Origin: Epiperipatus broadwayi
Taxonomy: Eukaryota; Onychophora; Udeonychophora; Euonychophora; Peripatidae
Reading direction: 5' to 3'
DNA length: 64,000 nt
NCBI GenBank assembly: GCA_028023455.1
Contig: JAQFVV010000142.1
Span: 2,723,740-2,787,739, forward strand
The notes under the pieces: generated by a model
Told to the model about the DNA's origin: nothing
The model's database searches: none
The model's input: only the letters and a program-made list of their open reading frames with translations
Position numbers and translations under genes: made by a program
Shown: positions 11,664 to 24,729 of the stretch, in pieces
Layout of the letters: the number at the start of each line of letters is the position of its first letter
Position numbering within the stretch: the first letter of the stretch is position 1

Positions 11664-13332
11664 ATTATAAGGGGATTAAAAATTGATGGCATAGCTTGAT
11701 AATTGCATGCTATCTTTTTACCTATAGTTAGTTATCATAGAACAGATTTCATTAGTTGAGTATAGGATCCTCTTTTCTTTTGGAAATTTTTCAATATATT
11801 CATGACAGTCTGAATATTATAAATGTTCTGAAATATTATTATTGCACCATCTATAAAAATGGTTATGGCTATCTTTGCACCTAGAAATTTATGAATAAAC
11901 CTATGTATATTTCAATAAATGTGGGCTTTTTTAGATACATGAACATGAAAAAAAAAGTTTTTTTAATCAACTTAAGTGGTCAACTGTAAATACCTAGACT
12001 ATTGCTTCTAATACTACACTTACATTGTGAAGTGCAGTTAATCAATACCTCTATGCTGTATAATATATATTGTTTCATTTGCAATAACTCGTATGATTAT
12101 TCAGATTAGTTAATCTTAAATATTGATTTAAGTATTGAAATAATGATAAAATAAAGTGCACTATTACTCTGTTTATACATTATTATATATAAAAATGTGA
12201 AATGCACATTAATCTTATTCTGTCTCTCTATAAACACACTACTGTATATGTATTGAAAAATAGATCCTGTGATGTAAACACATAGAGAGATTATCATCTT
12301 TGATTAAAATTAATGAGATCTTGAACAAAATTCTCATCAAAATCTATTCAGAAATGTTTATTGCAAATCCACCCCCACCTACCTCAATTCATCAACATTC
12401 TAATTAAGATGCATCCTAACTTGTACTAGGAGTCAAGAATTATCATTTCTTGTTACTTGCCCAATCATTTTTTCATTTTAATTTTTTATTTACCGTAATA
12501 GCATTGTTAATACTATATATTCATTTGGTCATAAAAAATAATGTATGTGTGTGTTTATGAAATGGAAAAACACGAGGAGGACTCTTATTTTATAATCTTC
12601 ATTTTTGTTAAATTTTTACTTTATTAAGATTTTTGCTAACTGAATGTAAAGCCATTAATTCTATGTAGGTCATTTTTTTTATAATGTATTCCATGAAATG
12701 AAATGTGTTTTATTTTCAGGCAAAAGAAAATAAGATATGTCCATTTTGAAAATTTCGGTCTTGTGATCAAAATATAAATCATTTGTAGTATGATATCAAT
12801 TTTTCATCTAAAAATTGAAAACTAGGCTAGGAAATTTTTTTTTTTTTTTTTTAGTTGTCAGTTATATTTTGAAATTTCACTAAATAGGAAATAAATTTTC
12901 TTAAAAAGAGAATTGTTGGATTCACAGTTAACTTAAATTGGTGGTTTATTATTCAGCTAATATATTGCAAAAATTGTTCTAAATAATTTTAAATCATATA
13001 TATATATGCATACATTTGTTTCGTCTGTATAAGGAAGTGATTTTTTTTATATAATTTAAAGCTGAATGCACTTTTAGTGAAGTTCACCGTAATCATATCT
13101 CTTTTAAATTATTGTTTCTGCTTATGCTAATGTACTTTTGGTGAAGCTCACTATAATCAGAACTCTCCTAAATTAATTACTGCATCTGCTATAAGCATTA
13201 ATAATAATTAATTTAACAGAGCTATGATTGTGGTGAAGAAACCATTTTGTTATATAGATGGACAAATGTTTACACATTTGATTTGACAAAAAAAAAGTCA
13301 GATGTCACATGACTTAACTTAATAAGGTTGTA
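11664..13332. other. AT-rich sequence with a small tandem repeat
   Basis: There is no gene. At 13066-13200 two diverged units of about 65 bp lie in tandem, each with AATGYACTTTTRGTGAAG followed by a ATAATCA block. A relative of the same sequence occurs at 54196-54345. There is a T-run at 12834-12852. Confidence 0.4.
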
Positions 13333-13336
13333 TTAA

Positions 13337-14082
13337 CCCTTTTCCCGCGCTCGACGAGACTCCTCGTCGACATCTAAAATCACTCTAACTCAGTTCGTTT
13401 TTATACGATAAAATTCGTTAAATACGTATTGAATTCGTTTTTAAAAGTTCTGTACGATGGTGACATCTTCCGATTTATTTTAGAAGTAAAAAATAAAAAA
13501 AAACGCATTTAAACCTAAACAAAGAAGGAACATTATTTGTGATTGGTTCTTAGCATGCTCTCAGCCGAAAAAGACATTCTGATTGGCTGGAAAGAACAAA
13601 GAAACTGCCTGATCAAAGAAAATAAAGAAAAACGCTGAGATTTTCATTTCGAATACGATTTAAATTATTATTAAATAATATTTATGGAAATTAAACATAA
13701 TTTTCAGAGAGAATAATAAAAAAACAAAATTATTTTCGAAAAATATTGAAGATTTAAGTAAATATATTGAAGATGTAGTAAAAAGAAATATTTACTTTTC
13801 TATAACGTAAAAGTCGATCTTTTTGTTTACATTATAACTTTTATGTTGCCGATATAGAATATCTTAGAATAAATAAATAGCAATTTATTTTTGAAAGAAC
13901 TTTCGTTTTCTTCATGACCTGAAAAATTAATTATATACTTTTTATAAACGTATCTGAGTTGAATTTAATATTATAGGCGAATATGTTTTAACAATAGGCT
14001 TTGTCTTCAGTTTGTGAGTTGGCCAATTAAAAGATTTGATTTTTACCTCATACAACCAATGATTTAATTAGCGGTTTAAGGG
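13337..14082. mobile_element. piggyBac-type non-autonomous DNA transposon
   Basis: The element is flanked on both sides by TTAA (13333-13336 and 14083-14086), the piggyBac target site. The ends are CCCTTTTCCCGC and, on the other strand, CCCTTAAACCGC, giving imperfect terminal inverted repeats of the CCCTT type known for this superfamily. The 746-bp interior has no transposase ORF. Just inside the left end, at 13351-13370, is a perfect 8-bp-arm palindrome with a 4-base loop (TCGACGAG/CTCGTCGA), strikingly CpG-rich against the surroundings. Confidence 0.75.
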
Positions 14083-14086
14083 TTAA

Positions 14087-17000
14087 TAGAGCACTGAAGG
14101 AAAAATCAATATTATATATATATGAAAAAATGGAGTGGTCAAGTTAAAATTTGTATATGCATTTAAAAACATCCAGGTAAGAAATTGCAAAACTAAAGTA
14201 ACAATGGAAATTTGTAACTAATTGGCTGAGTAAATATGAAGTTGATTTTTAAATACAGATTTAAATTTCTGATTTATTTTAAAGTCTTATTACTAATTTG
14301 AAAAGTGTCCTTAGGGTATCTGGAAAAATAAAGTAGCTTTTTAAAGTGACATGATACTTTATCCAGATTTGTTCACATATTTTTGATTCCTATTGGTATT
14401 TATCAGTGTATCATATAATGATATAAGAACTCACTAAACTTTGTGTGGCAGTCTAAAATTTAGATGTTAGAATAAACTGTGTTAAAATGTTACCAATAAT
14501 GATTATTTTATCATTCAGTAGTAGTGCTGCATCACCTACTTGCTCTACCTGCTTCCTGATAAATAATATACATGCATTTGTTATGACATTTTACTAACAT
14601 GGATGGATTATACTTATCATTTCAACAGCAGTTTTTTTCATAAGACCGTAGAGTAATCTGGAGTAATCATTGGACACGTGATAGAATATTGCTGTATTAT
14701 CTATATCCTAGACTGGTTTTTTGAATTTGAATTTATCAATAATGATTTAGAATTCAAAATTATAACTAATACATTTATGAATCTAGCATGCATCTTTTAT
14801 TTTTTATATTATTTAAACTAATAGCTTGAAATTTAAACACTGTTGAGTTTTGAACCTAATCCAACTTGCTTAGGCATTTATATAGATCTGACTTAGTCAA
14901 TATCTTTTGTTAACATTATTTTGAAAATTTTGGAGCTATCTTCTAATAGTACAATTTAATCTAGTGTCTCATTTTATAAGTTATTATATAGATTGAATAT
15001 CATTATTCTGAAATCTTTTGATTCTGACCTTTTTCAAATTTAGTCACAATTATGAATCCTAATTTATAAGCAATTTAAATGTAATTTATGCACTTAGTAA
15101 ATTATTGTTTTAAAAATTATAAAGAAAAAATTAATTTAGATTTATTTGATTGCAAAGAAATTTTGCATTGCTTATGTTGCAAAAAAAATTATAATGAATG
15201 CACTTCATATATTGTAGTTTTAGAGTATTCGTGCTGATGTAAAAGTGACAAGATCATCATTGTTTTTTGTTGGAGATTTTTTTTTGGGGGGGGGGAGATA
15301 AACATTTAGTGTAGAATTGCTAAACTTATTATTTTTATGTTTCATATACAACTGAGAATCAATAATAGATAAATTGATCTAATTTTTTAATATTTTATCT
15401 TTTTCTTGAAGCAGGGCAGTTAGGCACTGTTTTTATGCTGAGATTTTTCTAAAGATACATGTTTTGCTTAGAATTGTTTTTATATTTTATACAAAATGAA
15501 AAATCAATAATGTTTTTTTAATAACTCAATTTTTTTTTTAATAAAGAATATGTTAAGAAAATTATATTTTTAGAGTGTGTGTTATTGCTACATTGCTATG
15601 GCTGATATAATATTCTTGGAAATGAAAAGTTTTCCCAATATTTTTTTTATTGTCTTCTGTTTCAAGGATAAACTTTAAATGTAGAGTTGCAAGTTGTTTT
15701 TTTTTTTTTTTTTATAGACAATAAAGAATTATTATAAATTGTTCACGCAACATGTAGATAAACTGATTTGATTTTTTAAAAATAATTCGACTTTTTTGTG
15801 AAAGAGATTGCTATATAAAAATTGTAGTCTTTAAGCAGATGTTTTTGTTGTCACGTCACAGATGTTTAAAATCCATTTCACCATATTTTTTTATATATAT
15901 ATGGCTTGCACAATTAAGAATCAATATATATATATATAACATGTATTGATATAGCATATGGAAAATTACAATTTGATTCCAGTTATTTTTTGACACCATG
16001 ATGATTAACTTACAAGTGTTCAAAAAAAACAGAAATTTTTTAGGTGGGAGTTTCAGAACAGTGTATTCTAACCTTTATAGACTAGACATCTGACCTGCCT
16101 GAATTGTATTATAAAGTATTAAATCATTTCCGTAAGTAAAATTAGAGGTTTAATTTTTCTTTTTACCAGAACATAATTAAGTTTTCTTATGAAGATTTAT
16201 ATAAAAGTAAATTAGTAATAAACTAATTGAATGATTTATGTGGAAGAATTCATAAAATATTCGTGCACCGGAAATGATTATTTTGTGATCCATGAATTTC
16301 CCGAATACTTAACTATAGCGCTGCATTTAATCATTCAGGCCAGAGTAAAGTAATAATAAAGAACCAATGTCTAAACATTCTTTCTTTATAAAATAAACTT
16401 AGCATTTTTTTTTATTCTGTGGAAATTTTCTTTTCTTTTTTTGTTTGTTTGATCTTTTAAAAGTAAAAATAGAAGTGGAGGACGAGTACTTTTTATTCAT
16501 CTCATTTATTAACTAGTTAGTTGTTGTTGTTGTTTTTTTAAAAAAGGAAAAGCTATCAATTTATTTTACTTAGCTATTAATATATTCTGTAGCTATATTT
16601 CTGAATTATTTTAAAACAATTATTAACCTGTTAAATAAGAAAAAAAACATTTTTTTTAAAGAAGATAATAAGAGGAATTTTGAAATGTTCTGTAATGCTT
16701 TAACATTAAGATGAAGAATAAAAAAAATATATATAAAAACATTAAATATATACTACTACTTTTTATTTTAGTTCTAAATATATACTTAGAACTTTGAAAA
16801 ATTCTAAACATTTAAAAGAAAAATAAATGAAAAATATTTTAAAGGTATCATTATACTAGGTATTACTTTGTTATATGTCTATCATTATAGTATTGATAGA
16901 AAAGCAAAACTTAATGTGAGGTCTGTCTGTAAATATTGTTCTAATTTTTTTGTTTTTATATTTATTTTAGATATGCTAATTACTCTGAAAAAAGACATGA

Positions 17001-17284
17001 AGTGATTAGATAAGAGAGTACTTTGATCAAGGGATAATCTTTAATTATAAGAAGGGGTAGTTTAATGAGTTTATTATACTGTTAAGCTAGGTTAATAAAT
17101 TTTAACTAATCTGGATTTAAATACTAGGTTGAAGGCTTGATAGACATAGCGTAATAGTTTTATTTACTCAGCACTCTTACTATTGGGTAGCTGTTTAGTG
17201 TGCTAAAAACATTTTAATTTGCTTGTTTTTATTAACACATTTCCTAACAATCACTTATTTTGAGATATTTTGGGGTGTCATAAT
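14087..17284. other. AT-rich sequence without recognised genes
   Basis: There are homopolymer runs (for example 15696-15713 and 15278-15296) and TA-rich stretches. I find no ORF of note and no repeat structure I can name. Confidence 0.4.
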
Positions 17285-17292
17285 CACTTCAA

Positions 17293-18455
17293 TGATGAGG
17301 AAATGCACAAGGGAGGGTAAAGAGATGGGGATTAAATTTAGTGAAGAAAAATCAAAAGTCATGATGATTAATACTGGGGAAAGATAAGACAAAGAATTTT
17401 TATTGGGGGATATAAAGTTAAGTGTGGTGAATAGATATAACTATTTGGGAATTGTCTTAAGTAATCAGAGAAATTGCTTGGATGAATGGGAGGAAAAATT
17501 GATAAATGAAGCAAAGAAAAGAAAGGGATTGATAAAGAAATTAACAGTGTTCTCATGTAATAAATATGATGTAGCTAGAATTGTATGGAAGGGAGTGGCA
17601 GTAGCAGGGTTAACATATGGTAACAGGGTTACTAAAAGAGTATTAGATTACTTAGAAAAAGTACAAAGAGAAGTAGGAAGATGTACATTAGATGCAAATG
17701 TGTGGACAGCAAAAAAGGCAATTCAAGGAGAAAAAGAGATGGTCAAGTTTTTATATGAGAGATGCAAATAGCAAAATTGAAAATGTTCGATAGATTGCAG
17801 TTTATAGATAATAAAAGAATAGCCAAAATAGTATTTAATTGGGTTATGAATAAAGGGCAGGCAACAAGATGGTTGAGAAAGATAATGCAATATGCAGAAG
17901 ATTTGGAGAAAGAATTTATGTCAGTATACTTATACAAAAGATGGGATGATTGTGTTAGGAGAATTTTTGAGTGTTCTAGTGTTATAGAATGGGATAGAAT
18001 AATAAATGCAATAATAAAGAATAGGGAGTTGGAGAGATGGAAACTAGTATGGAGAATAAAAGGAGTTTAAATAGATATAGAAGGAAATAGAATAGTGTGT
18101 GCAAATTAATTTATGATAATAGCAAGGAAATTAGCTTACTGTTTAAGGCTCGAATGGGGTCTTTATCAACAAGGGAATATACACATAAATGGAAAAATGT
18201 GGGTAATTTAATCTGCAAGTTGTGTAAGGAAGGCATAGAGAATATTAAGCAGCTGTTAATTGAATATAAATGCCTGAAAGCAGAAAGGGTACAAATAATG
18301 AAGTTGTGGAAGAATAAATATAAACAAAGTGGTTATACAGAATGTAGGTTATTGATTTTTATGATGGAATTGAGAAAAGTTAAGGGGGATTTAAATATAA
18401 AGGCCATGGAGTTGACAAAGATTATGTTGTGGAAATGGGATGAAACAGGATAGAG
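17293..18455 (+). pseudogene. decayed LINE ORF2, 3' half
   Basis: Three frames read in order with frameshifts near 17387, 17765 and 18075. The first shows GIKFSEEKSKVMMINTG, then NRYNYLGIVLS, the RT region after motif C with the usual YLGI box. The next holds the long helical region that follows RT. The last (18097-18453) has ARMGSLSTREY followed by a CKLCKEG...LLIEYKCL box, a Cys-rich C-terminal motif seen in several LINE clades. The catalytic core and endonuclease are missing. It is a 5'-truncated, frameshifted copy. Confidence 0.65.
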
Positions 18456-18795
18456 AAGAATACGGGAAAACTTAGGGCAGGGAATGAAAAGGGAAGTTAA
18501 AGTGGCTAACAGGTTTCTCTGGGCATAGTTGCTGAGAGATTCCTTACTCCATATAAAGAGAAGTCACAGTGCATCACATCTTCACTGTTTTGTGGTTATC
18601 TACTGGTGCAAGATTACCTGGTGCCCCTAGGTGAAGAAAAATTCATGCTCCCCTTATCAATATATATTGAAATACTCACATGAATAGCCAAACATAACAT
18701 AACCAAATAGAAACAAATTTGAAAAAAAATAAAAAATTACTTTTTAATTAACAAACAATATTAAAATTGCAAAAAAAAAAAAAAAAAGGAAAAAA
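18456..18795. other. probable LINE 3' tail and A-rich spacer
   Basis: The sequence after the LINE frame ends in A-rich stretches (18770-18798). This could be the 3' UTR and tail of the LINE, or a separate insertion target. Confidence 0.3.
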
Positions 18796-18803
18796 AAAGA
18801 TTT

Positions 18804-20346
18804 GGTTGTTTTACAATAGCGTGTTGAAACCGCTGGAAGGCGGGCTCAGTTTGTAAACAAAGATAAATATAATGTTGCCGGGGCCGAGTTTCTTTTCTTT
18901 TTTTTTTTTGGTTGGCTTTGGTTTTTTGATTTTTTTTTGTTTATCACATTTATAAAAGTAATATCAAATCAAATTTTTTGTTTAAACATGACCAAAACAA
19001 AAAAACAAAAATGAACAAATGCATAAACAAAAAAATTACAAATAAATGAATTTACAAAAAAAAAGTACTTCATTTTTTTGGCTTTTGATTCTTTTTTTTA
19101 TTATTTATATTTTCAAAGGGGACGGGGTTTTTTTTTTTTTACCGTCTACGTATTTTTTTTTTTTTTTGGTTGTTGTTGTTTATCACATTTAAAATAAAAG
19201 TACGGCGGCTATCAAATCTATTTTGGCTACCCCAAACAACAACAAAAAAAAAAAACCAAAACCAAAAAAAAAAACGGATCGATTAAAACCAATGATTTTT
19301 AAAAAGTAGTTGACCGATTTTTTGTTTGTTTTGATTTAATTCTCATTAAACCCTTTTCTATTTTCGGTTCGGTATTATACGACAAACAAAAAATCAGCTG
19401 ATTCAACTACTTCTTCTTCTTTCTTTTTTTCGGTTTGTTTTGTTTTTATTTTGATAAATAAATCTATTGTCCATTTAACGGTAACATTTACAAGCCAAAG
19501 TCCAACTTTGGGAGAGGGGAGGAAGGGAAAGGTGTTTGCAATTGCTAACGGAACGGAACGCCAACAACTTGAAGATTGACCAAGTTTTGACGGTAATTCC
19601 CCCTCAAAAAACATCAATCTATACAGCAATTAAAAGAAACTTTTTGGTCTCTTCAGGCAAAAAAAAACTAAAAAAAAAACACAGCAGGCATGTAGCTTCA
19701 AGGTGTTTTGTTTGATAAACCACCGCCAGTTCCAGCAGTCAGAGAAGAATCCTTGTTCTTTCTTTGACATTCGGCAAAACAAGTTGTCCTATTTTTTGCA
19801 GCTATTCGATTAATCAGCTCGCAGTTGTTGTCGCATGAAACGTGGCTTAGAGCATGATTTGATGGGAAGCGCGCTTTGAACTACACTTGGCTCATTTTTT
19901 CAGCAGGAAATTGGGGCTAGGGAAGCATGAGACTGCTGATAATTGTTAGTAGACCTTCCTAAAAGATGCGAGATAGAGGGGGAGGTGGTCTTAATGAATA
20001 TTAAAATAGTTTCGACAATCATAATTCCAGCCACCCTCAGACAATACTGTAAACAAAAGTGAAATATGATCGCTAGTCCGAAATGCTTAGCCCGAATCTG
20101 AGCCGTAAGCTGACACGATAGCTTCTGCAGCAAGATTGGCTAAATGTTCACATTTCTGTGCATTGGCATAGAAATAAACACAGTCAGCCGGTGCCCTCCC
20201 CCGTATCAACAGACTATTTCTAGGCTTACGCGTTAGAAATAGAACGTTCGATAGCGGTGGAGGCGGTCACCTAAACGGCATATTTCTGTGCGCTAGCATA
20301 GAAATAACGCCCTCCGGTGGTTTCAACACGCTATTGTAAAACAACC
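18804..20346. mobile_element. 1.54-kb non-autonomous DNA transposon with 8-bp target duplication
   Basis: The ends are inverted repeats of about 39 bp starting GGTTGTTTTACAATAGCGTG, with only three mismatches. They are flanked by a perfect 8-bp direct repeat AAAGATTT at 18796-18803 and 20347-20354. The interior is markedly richer in G and C than the flanks and has no convincing transposase frame. The 255-base ORF at 19375-19629 shows no known motif. Three related hairpins near the right end are described in the findings. An 8-bp duplication with GG termini suits Merlin; hAT, P and Zisupton also make 8-bp duplications, so the superfamily is open. Confidence 0.8.
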
Positions 20347-20435
20347 AAAGATTTTTGTTAACTATATTAAACATCAATAATTCATTAACTTACTTAATAA
20401 TACCTTTACAATTACAGTTAAATACATATTTCAAT

Positions 20436-21802
20436 TTAAATTATTTTTTGTGCTTTTACCCTTGCAAATGTTTGTGAATTTAATATATCAATGTCAAGAT
20501 TACCGCAATTTCATGTTCAACTGATATCATTGCCAGACTAGTCAACCTTTTTTGAGTCATGCAAGCGTATGTTTTTTAGTAATTTCAATTTTGAAAGACT
20601 TCTTTCTGACTGGATACCGATATCAGCAATGGGCAAATATTCACAATGTGATAAATAAATTCAGAACATTGTTTTCTAGTTTATGTTAGCATATATATGA
20701 GAGAACATCATTTGCTGAAGTGTTATAGAAAATTCATTTTACTATTATTTTCAATTTGTACTTAAATCTGTTCCATTAATATTTCAAGAATTATTATGTG
20801 GTAAGGTTATCTTTCTAAAATTAAATATTTGAAGTAGCTCTTAAGAAGAATTTTTTTGCAATTTGTATATATTTATAACACCAAATGTTTCATTTAATGC
20901 AGACATATGTTTGAATTTATCATCCACAGTTGCAGTAATAATATCGATGATTGAAAAATAAAAGTCAGTCTTAAATTTTTGTTTAAAATCTTTCTCGTTC
21001 ATAAATCGATTCTTTTTTCTACAACAAACAGCTTCTTGTCCTTCTTAAAAATTCGCATATACAGTAAAATCTCAGCAACTTTTGTCACTTAAACCAACAT
21101 TTTTTCAGACTCATCATTATTTCGAATCTTTAATAAGAATTTTTTTGTCTTTTATACAATTCATGCTTTTATTCTGAAGTTATTTACTTGTCACATTTAT
21201 TTCAAAAAGTATATCACATGATTAAAGATACAATAAATGTAAATTTAGTTCATTTTCTTCTTTCATATTATTGCCATTAATCCGGACAAATGATCATATT
21301 GAGAGATTTCTTCCAATGCATCACAAACGTCATTCAAATTATGTCTCAAAGGTTTTAGTGATGCAATTTGATTCTCCCATCATGTGTCACACTCTGGTTT
21401 AAGAGTAAAATTAATTATGTCCTTTTTTGGATATTCCCATCAGTGACTCAAGCCCGAAAAATATACATACAAATGATATATTGCAAAATACTGTGGCATC
21501 TGAAATATCAGCAGTACAATTCATTACTAAATTCAGTGAATGTGAACTGCAAGGTACATATGTTGTTCTTGGATTTATATTTAAAATTTATCTTTGCATA
21601 CCATTTATGTCTCATTTCATATTTCTGACATTGTTGTATCTTTGACCTCTAGTTTCTGGATAGGTAACAATAAACTTTCTAAAATATATATTTATTTTAT
21701 TTGCTATACTTTTTTCAGTAGTGTTTTGTATGACTACAAATCCCAAAAAATGTTCATTTATGGAAACTATGTCCATGAAACATATACACTTGGGTCTCAT
21801 TT
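20436..21802 (-). pseudogene. hAT (ZMYM1-like) transposase, C-terminal part
   Basis: Read from 21802 downward, a degenerate but clear hAT/ZMYM1-type transposase appears. Segments in order are SINEHFLGF near 21760; a GQRYNNVRNM box near 21630 (the usual GQGYDNGANM); YVPCSSHSLNLV near 21550; LKPLRHNLNDVCDALEEIS near 21340; CDILFEINVTSK near 21200; QKFKTDFYFSIIDII near 20970; and the dimerisation region with RLTSLAMISVEHEI near 20530. It ends at TAA on the minus strand at 20438-20436. Several stops and frameshifts break it. The upstream half lies at 26203-27135, and the break falls between directly consecutive parts of the family's sequence. Confidence 0.8.
21796..21802. other. left copy of candidate 7-bp target duplication
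   Basis: CTCATTT here and at 26203-26209 bracket the DNA that splits the hAT pseudogene. Both copies sit exactly where the protein reading breaks and resumes. Confidence 0.5.
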
Positions 21803-22169
21803 TATATGGTAGATAGATTTCTCAGAAAACGCGCACAAAAGAAATCACACAAAAATAGACTTAACTTACCTTGAAAAATGGGGGATATGTACTGTAATTT
21901 CCCAAAAATCACATAAAAGCAAAGCAACAATGTAAAATTACTTTAAAATTTGCATAAAATAAAAATAAGAAAATAAAATATGACTAATAAAAAATTTCAA
22001 ATTTGAAAAAAATTGATACAAGACAAACTTTTTTTACTTTTTTTTTTATTAACTACAGTCTTTAATTTTATTCAAAACAAAGTATTTTTATGCATAATTT
22101 ACATTTTTTTCATAAATGTATGTTATTTTAATCATAATCACTATTTGAGACATCAGATTCGTCACAAGA

Positions 22170-22345
22170 GGAAATACAACTAGCGCCAACTTCATTTTTT
22201 TAAATTGGTCTTATAGTGGATTCACCCAAACTAAAAGGTTTTCCAATTGCTGTTGATCCTTCCCATTTTGCTAAGTGATCTAAAATTGAAAATTTTGTTT
22301 CCAAAGAAATTCATTTTCTTGGGTGTTTTTTCCTTTCTATGAGGA
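22170..22345 (-). pseudogene. pogo/Tigger-type helix-turn-helix fragment
   Basis: With one frameshift the minus strand reads a lysine-rich lead, then SILDHLAKWEGSTAIG, then SLGESTIRPI and KNEVGA. This matches the N-terminal HTH of pogo/Tigger transposases (pattern ILDxLEKGExxTxIAxxxxVxESTIRTIKKNE). A short acidic tail (ESDVSNSDYD) follows. The DDE domain is absent. Confidence 0.45.
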
Positions 22346-22886
22346 TAAACTGAAAGTTTAAAATAAAAATAAGAACTTAGACTTATGATAATATGAAGAT
22401 ACTGACTCACCACTATTGGGCAAAATTTAATTAAAACTAACAATTAAAAATTAAATTCTTATTTTTGTCTAATTTTTTAATTTTCAATTCCGTTTAAAAA
22501 TCAGATTTCATAGTTTCATATCATATTAATTTCAAATCACATTATGTAATTTTTAAATTGTTAATTACAATTAAAAATCAGATTTTAATTGTCAAATTTA
22601 ATTGTGCCCACCGCTGTTATTCACCTTTTAAAAATAAACTTGCAGACACTAAATGATTAATTTATTATGTACTCTTTTTTTAAAAAGCAAAAATAAAATG
22701 TGATTTAAAATGCAAAAACAAAACTAACATAGTATAGGCATTTATAACGTTTGAACAGATTTACATTATAATCTTGTAAAATTTAATGTGTGTATATAAA
22801 ATGGGGAAATCCTCATTTTTGAATTATGAACTTCTTTATTGCATAAAATCTATTACAGTACTATTATAAAGCGCTGAAAATATTGA

Positions 22887-23012
22887 AATTATTAGATGGA
22901 AGTCAAACGCCCATAATGCACTATTACTTTATATATGACATGAGTGCGTGAAATTTATAATATTTAAAGTAATAGCACATTATCAGAGCTCAATTTCTGA
23001 TCTAATAATTTT
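22887..23012. repeat. small inverted repeat
   Basis: AAATTATTAGAT...ATAATGCACTATTACTTTA on the left is mirrored by TAAAGTAATAGCACATTAT...ATCTAATAATTT on the right. The arms are about 40 bases with mismatches around an AT-rich centre. Confidence 0.5.
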
Positions 23013-24668
23013 TATCACATAAAAGAAAACCACATACAAAGATATTAAGAAGAAACATGAATCGCATAACTTCAAAATCGCATTAAATAATGTGCCGGTC
23101 GGATTTGTATGTTCACGTAACAAGATCTAGAATCTAGGCAAAAGTACCTCGAATCCAATCATGCGCAAGATACACAGGTCAGGAACACTCATGAATTCTG
23201 CCCTATTTGCCTATTTCCCAGATCTATAACATTATGAGCAACAATCCCGATGACATCGATTAATTTACTTCTCACCCTCCAGCATCGATCATCGGAGACA
23301 CAAAAAGACTCTAGGCTAAACTTATATGATAGAATAACTTAATAACTAGCTATATTTTAAGAGCAATGAAGGCTCGTGACCTAGCATATTATGTATTGAG
23401 CGGAGATCATCTAGTCATATTTAGCATAAGTAATAACTTAATATATTATCTTAACTAAAAGAAAGCAATGGTTCAAGTTTGATATATATATTTAAGATTT
23501 ATTAATAACAAAATTATGTCGGGTTATTTACCTGACATGAGCCTCGTACATATTATATATATGTGTTTGATTCATATTTAACGATAACATAAAATTTGTG
23601 GCTATGCCAATAATATATATGTGTGATTTAATGAACTAGCGCTATTAGAATACATTACTGGAATCCTATTACACCCCCAGAGACGAAAAGAGCATTTTAC
23701 TTAATTTACAAAGATAATATTTTACAAGAAGATATTATGTTTGGTTACATTTAATATTATTATTAATTGGAGTGATAGATAATTAATGCGCGGGGTTGGT
23801 AATGAATAATTATATAAACGATACTAAATCTATCGCATTAATACATATATAAAACTAATGGAAATATGTCTGTTTAAAGAAATCATCTCATTATGGCTTA
23901 TGATTATTTCTGGGTGACTAATAAGACACTGAAAGGCAGTGCGTGCATGGCGGCTGATTGGGTGGGTCCCATTATGGATCCTGGAGTGTGCTTCATGAAT
24001 TCTAAGAATGAAGTTGACCGATTTCCTCTGCAAACGTAGGCAGGGTCAGTTTGATGAATGAAATAGTCCAAGATTCCCTGGAGTGAAGTACAGGTGAATC
24101 ATGGATGATGAAGAGTGGTCGCAATGACTTTATTAGGCTGGTTTCCCAGATTGCTCCCCATATAAAGTATGCACATACGACCAAGTATGTCCCCAGGGTG
24201 GTTTTACAGCCTGGTTTAAGGACATTGAGAACAACGATGGGGCTCGACTATGCGATGACCTCCATGTGAGAAAGAAGCACGAACATATATAAAAACGAAG
24301 TGGCCTTTATGCACGTAACGCTTAATGATATAATATAAATCTAAAAAGTAAAGATTATCGAAACGTATTTATTGCCCTTAAATTATGAAATATTTGGCGT
24401 AATGACATGGCTTCGCTAAGCAAACATGGGTAATAATTATACTTAAATATAAAACTAAGCTCTTAAGATCCCCCCCCCCTACATTATGTTACTTAATATT
24501 ATTCATTACTTCTTACACATTTAATAAATCTCAATTTTGGTTAATCAATGCCCTTGTGAAAATATATAAATGATTACAAAATAAATGGGTGGTGGTAATA
24601 GCTAAGATGGGTTTTACATATATAATATAATTTAAGAATAAAAGTGCATTATTTAGGAAGGAGAATGT

Positions 24669-24696
24669 GAAAAACAGATGTCAAATCTGTTTTTCT
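24669..24696. repeat. short hairpin
   Basis: GAAAAACAGAT and ATCTGTTTTTC form a perfect 11-bp stem with a five-base loop. Confidence 0.5.
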
Positions 24697-24729
24697 ACAG
24701 AAAACACAAAAATATAATTAGTTTATTTA

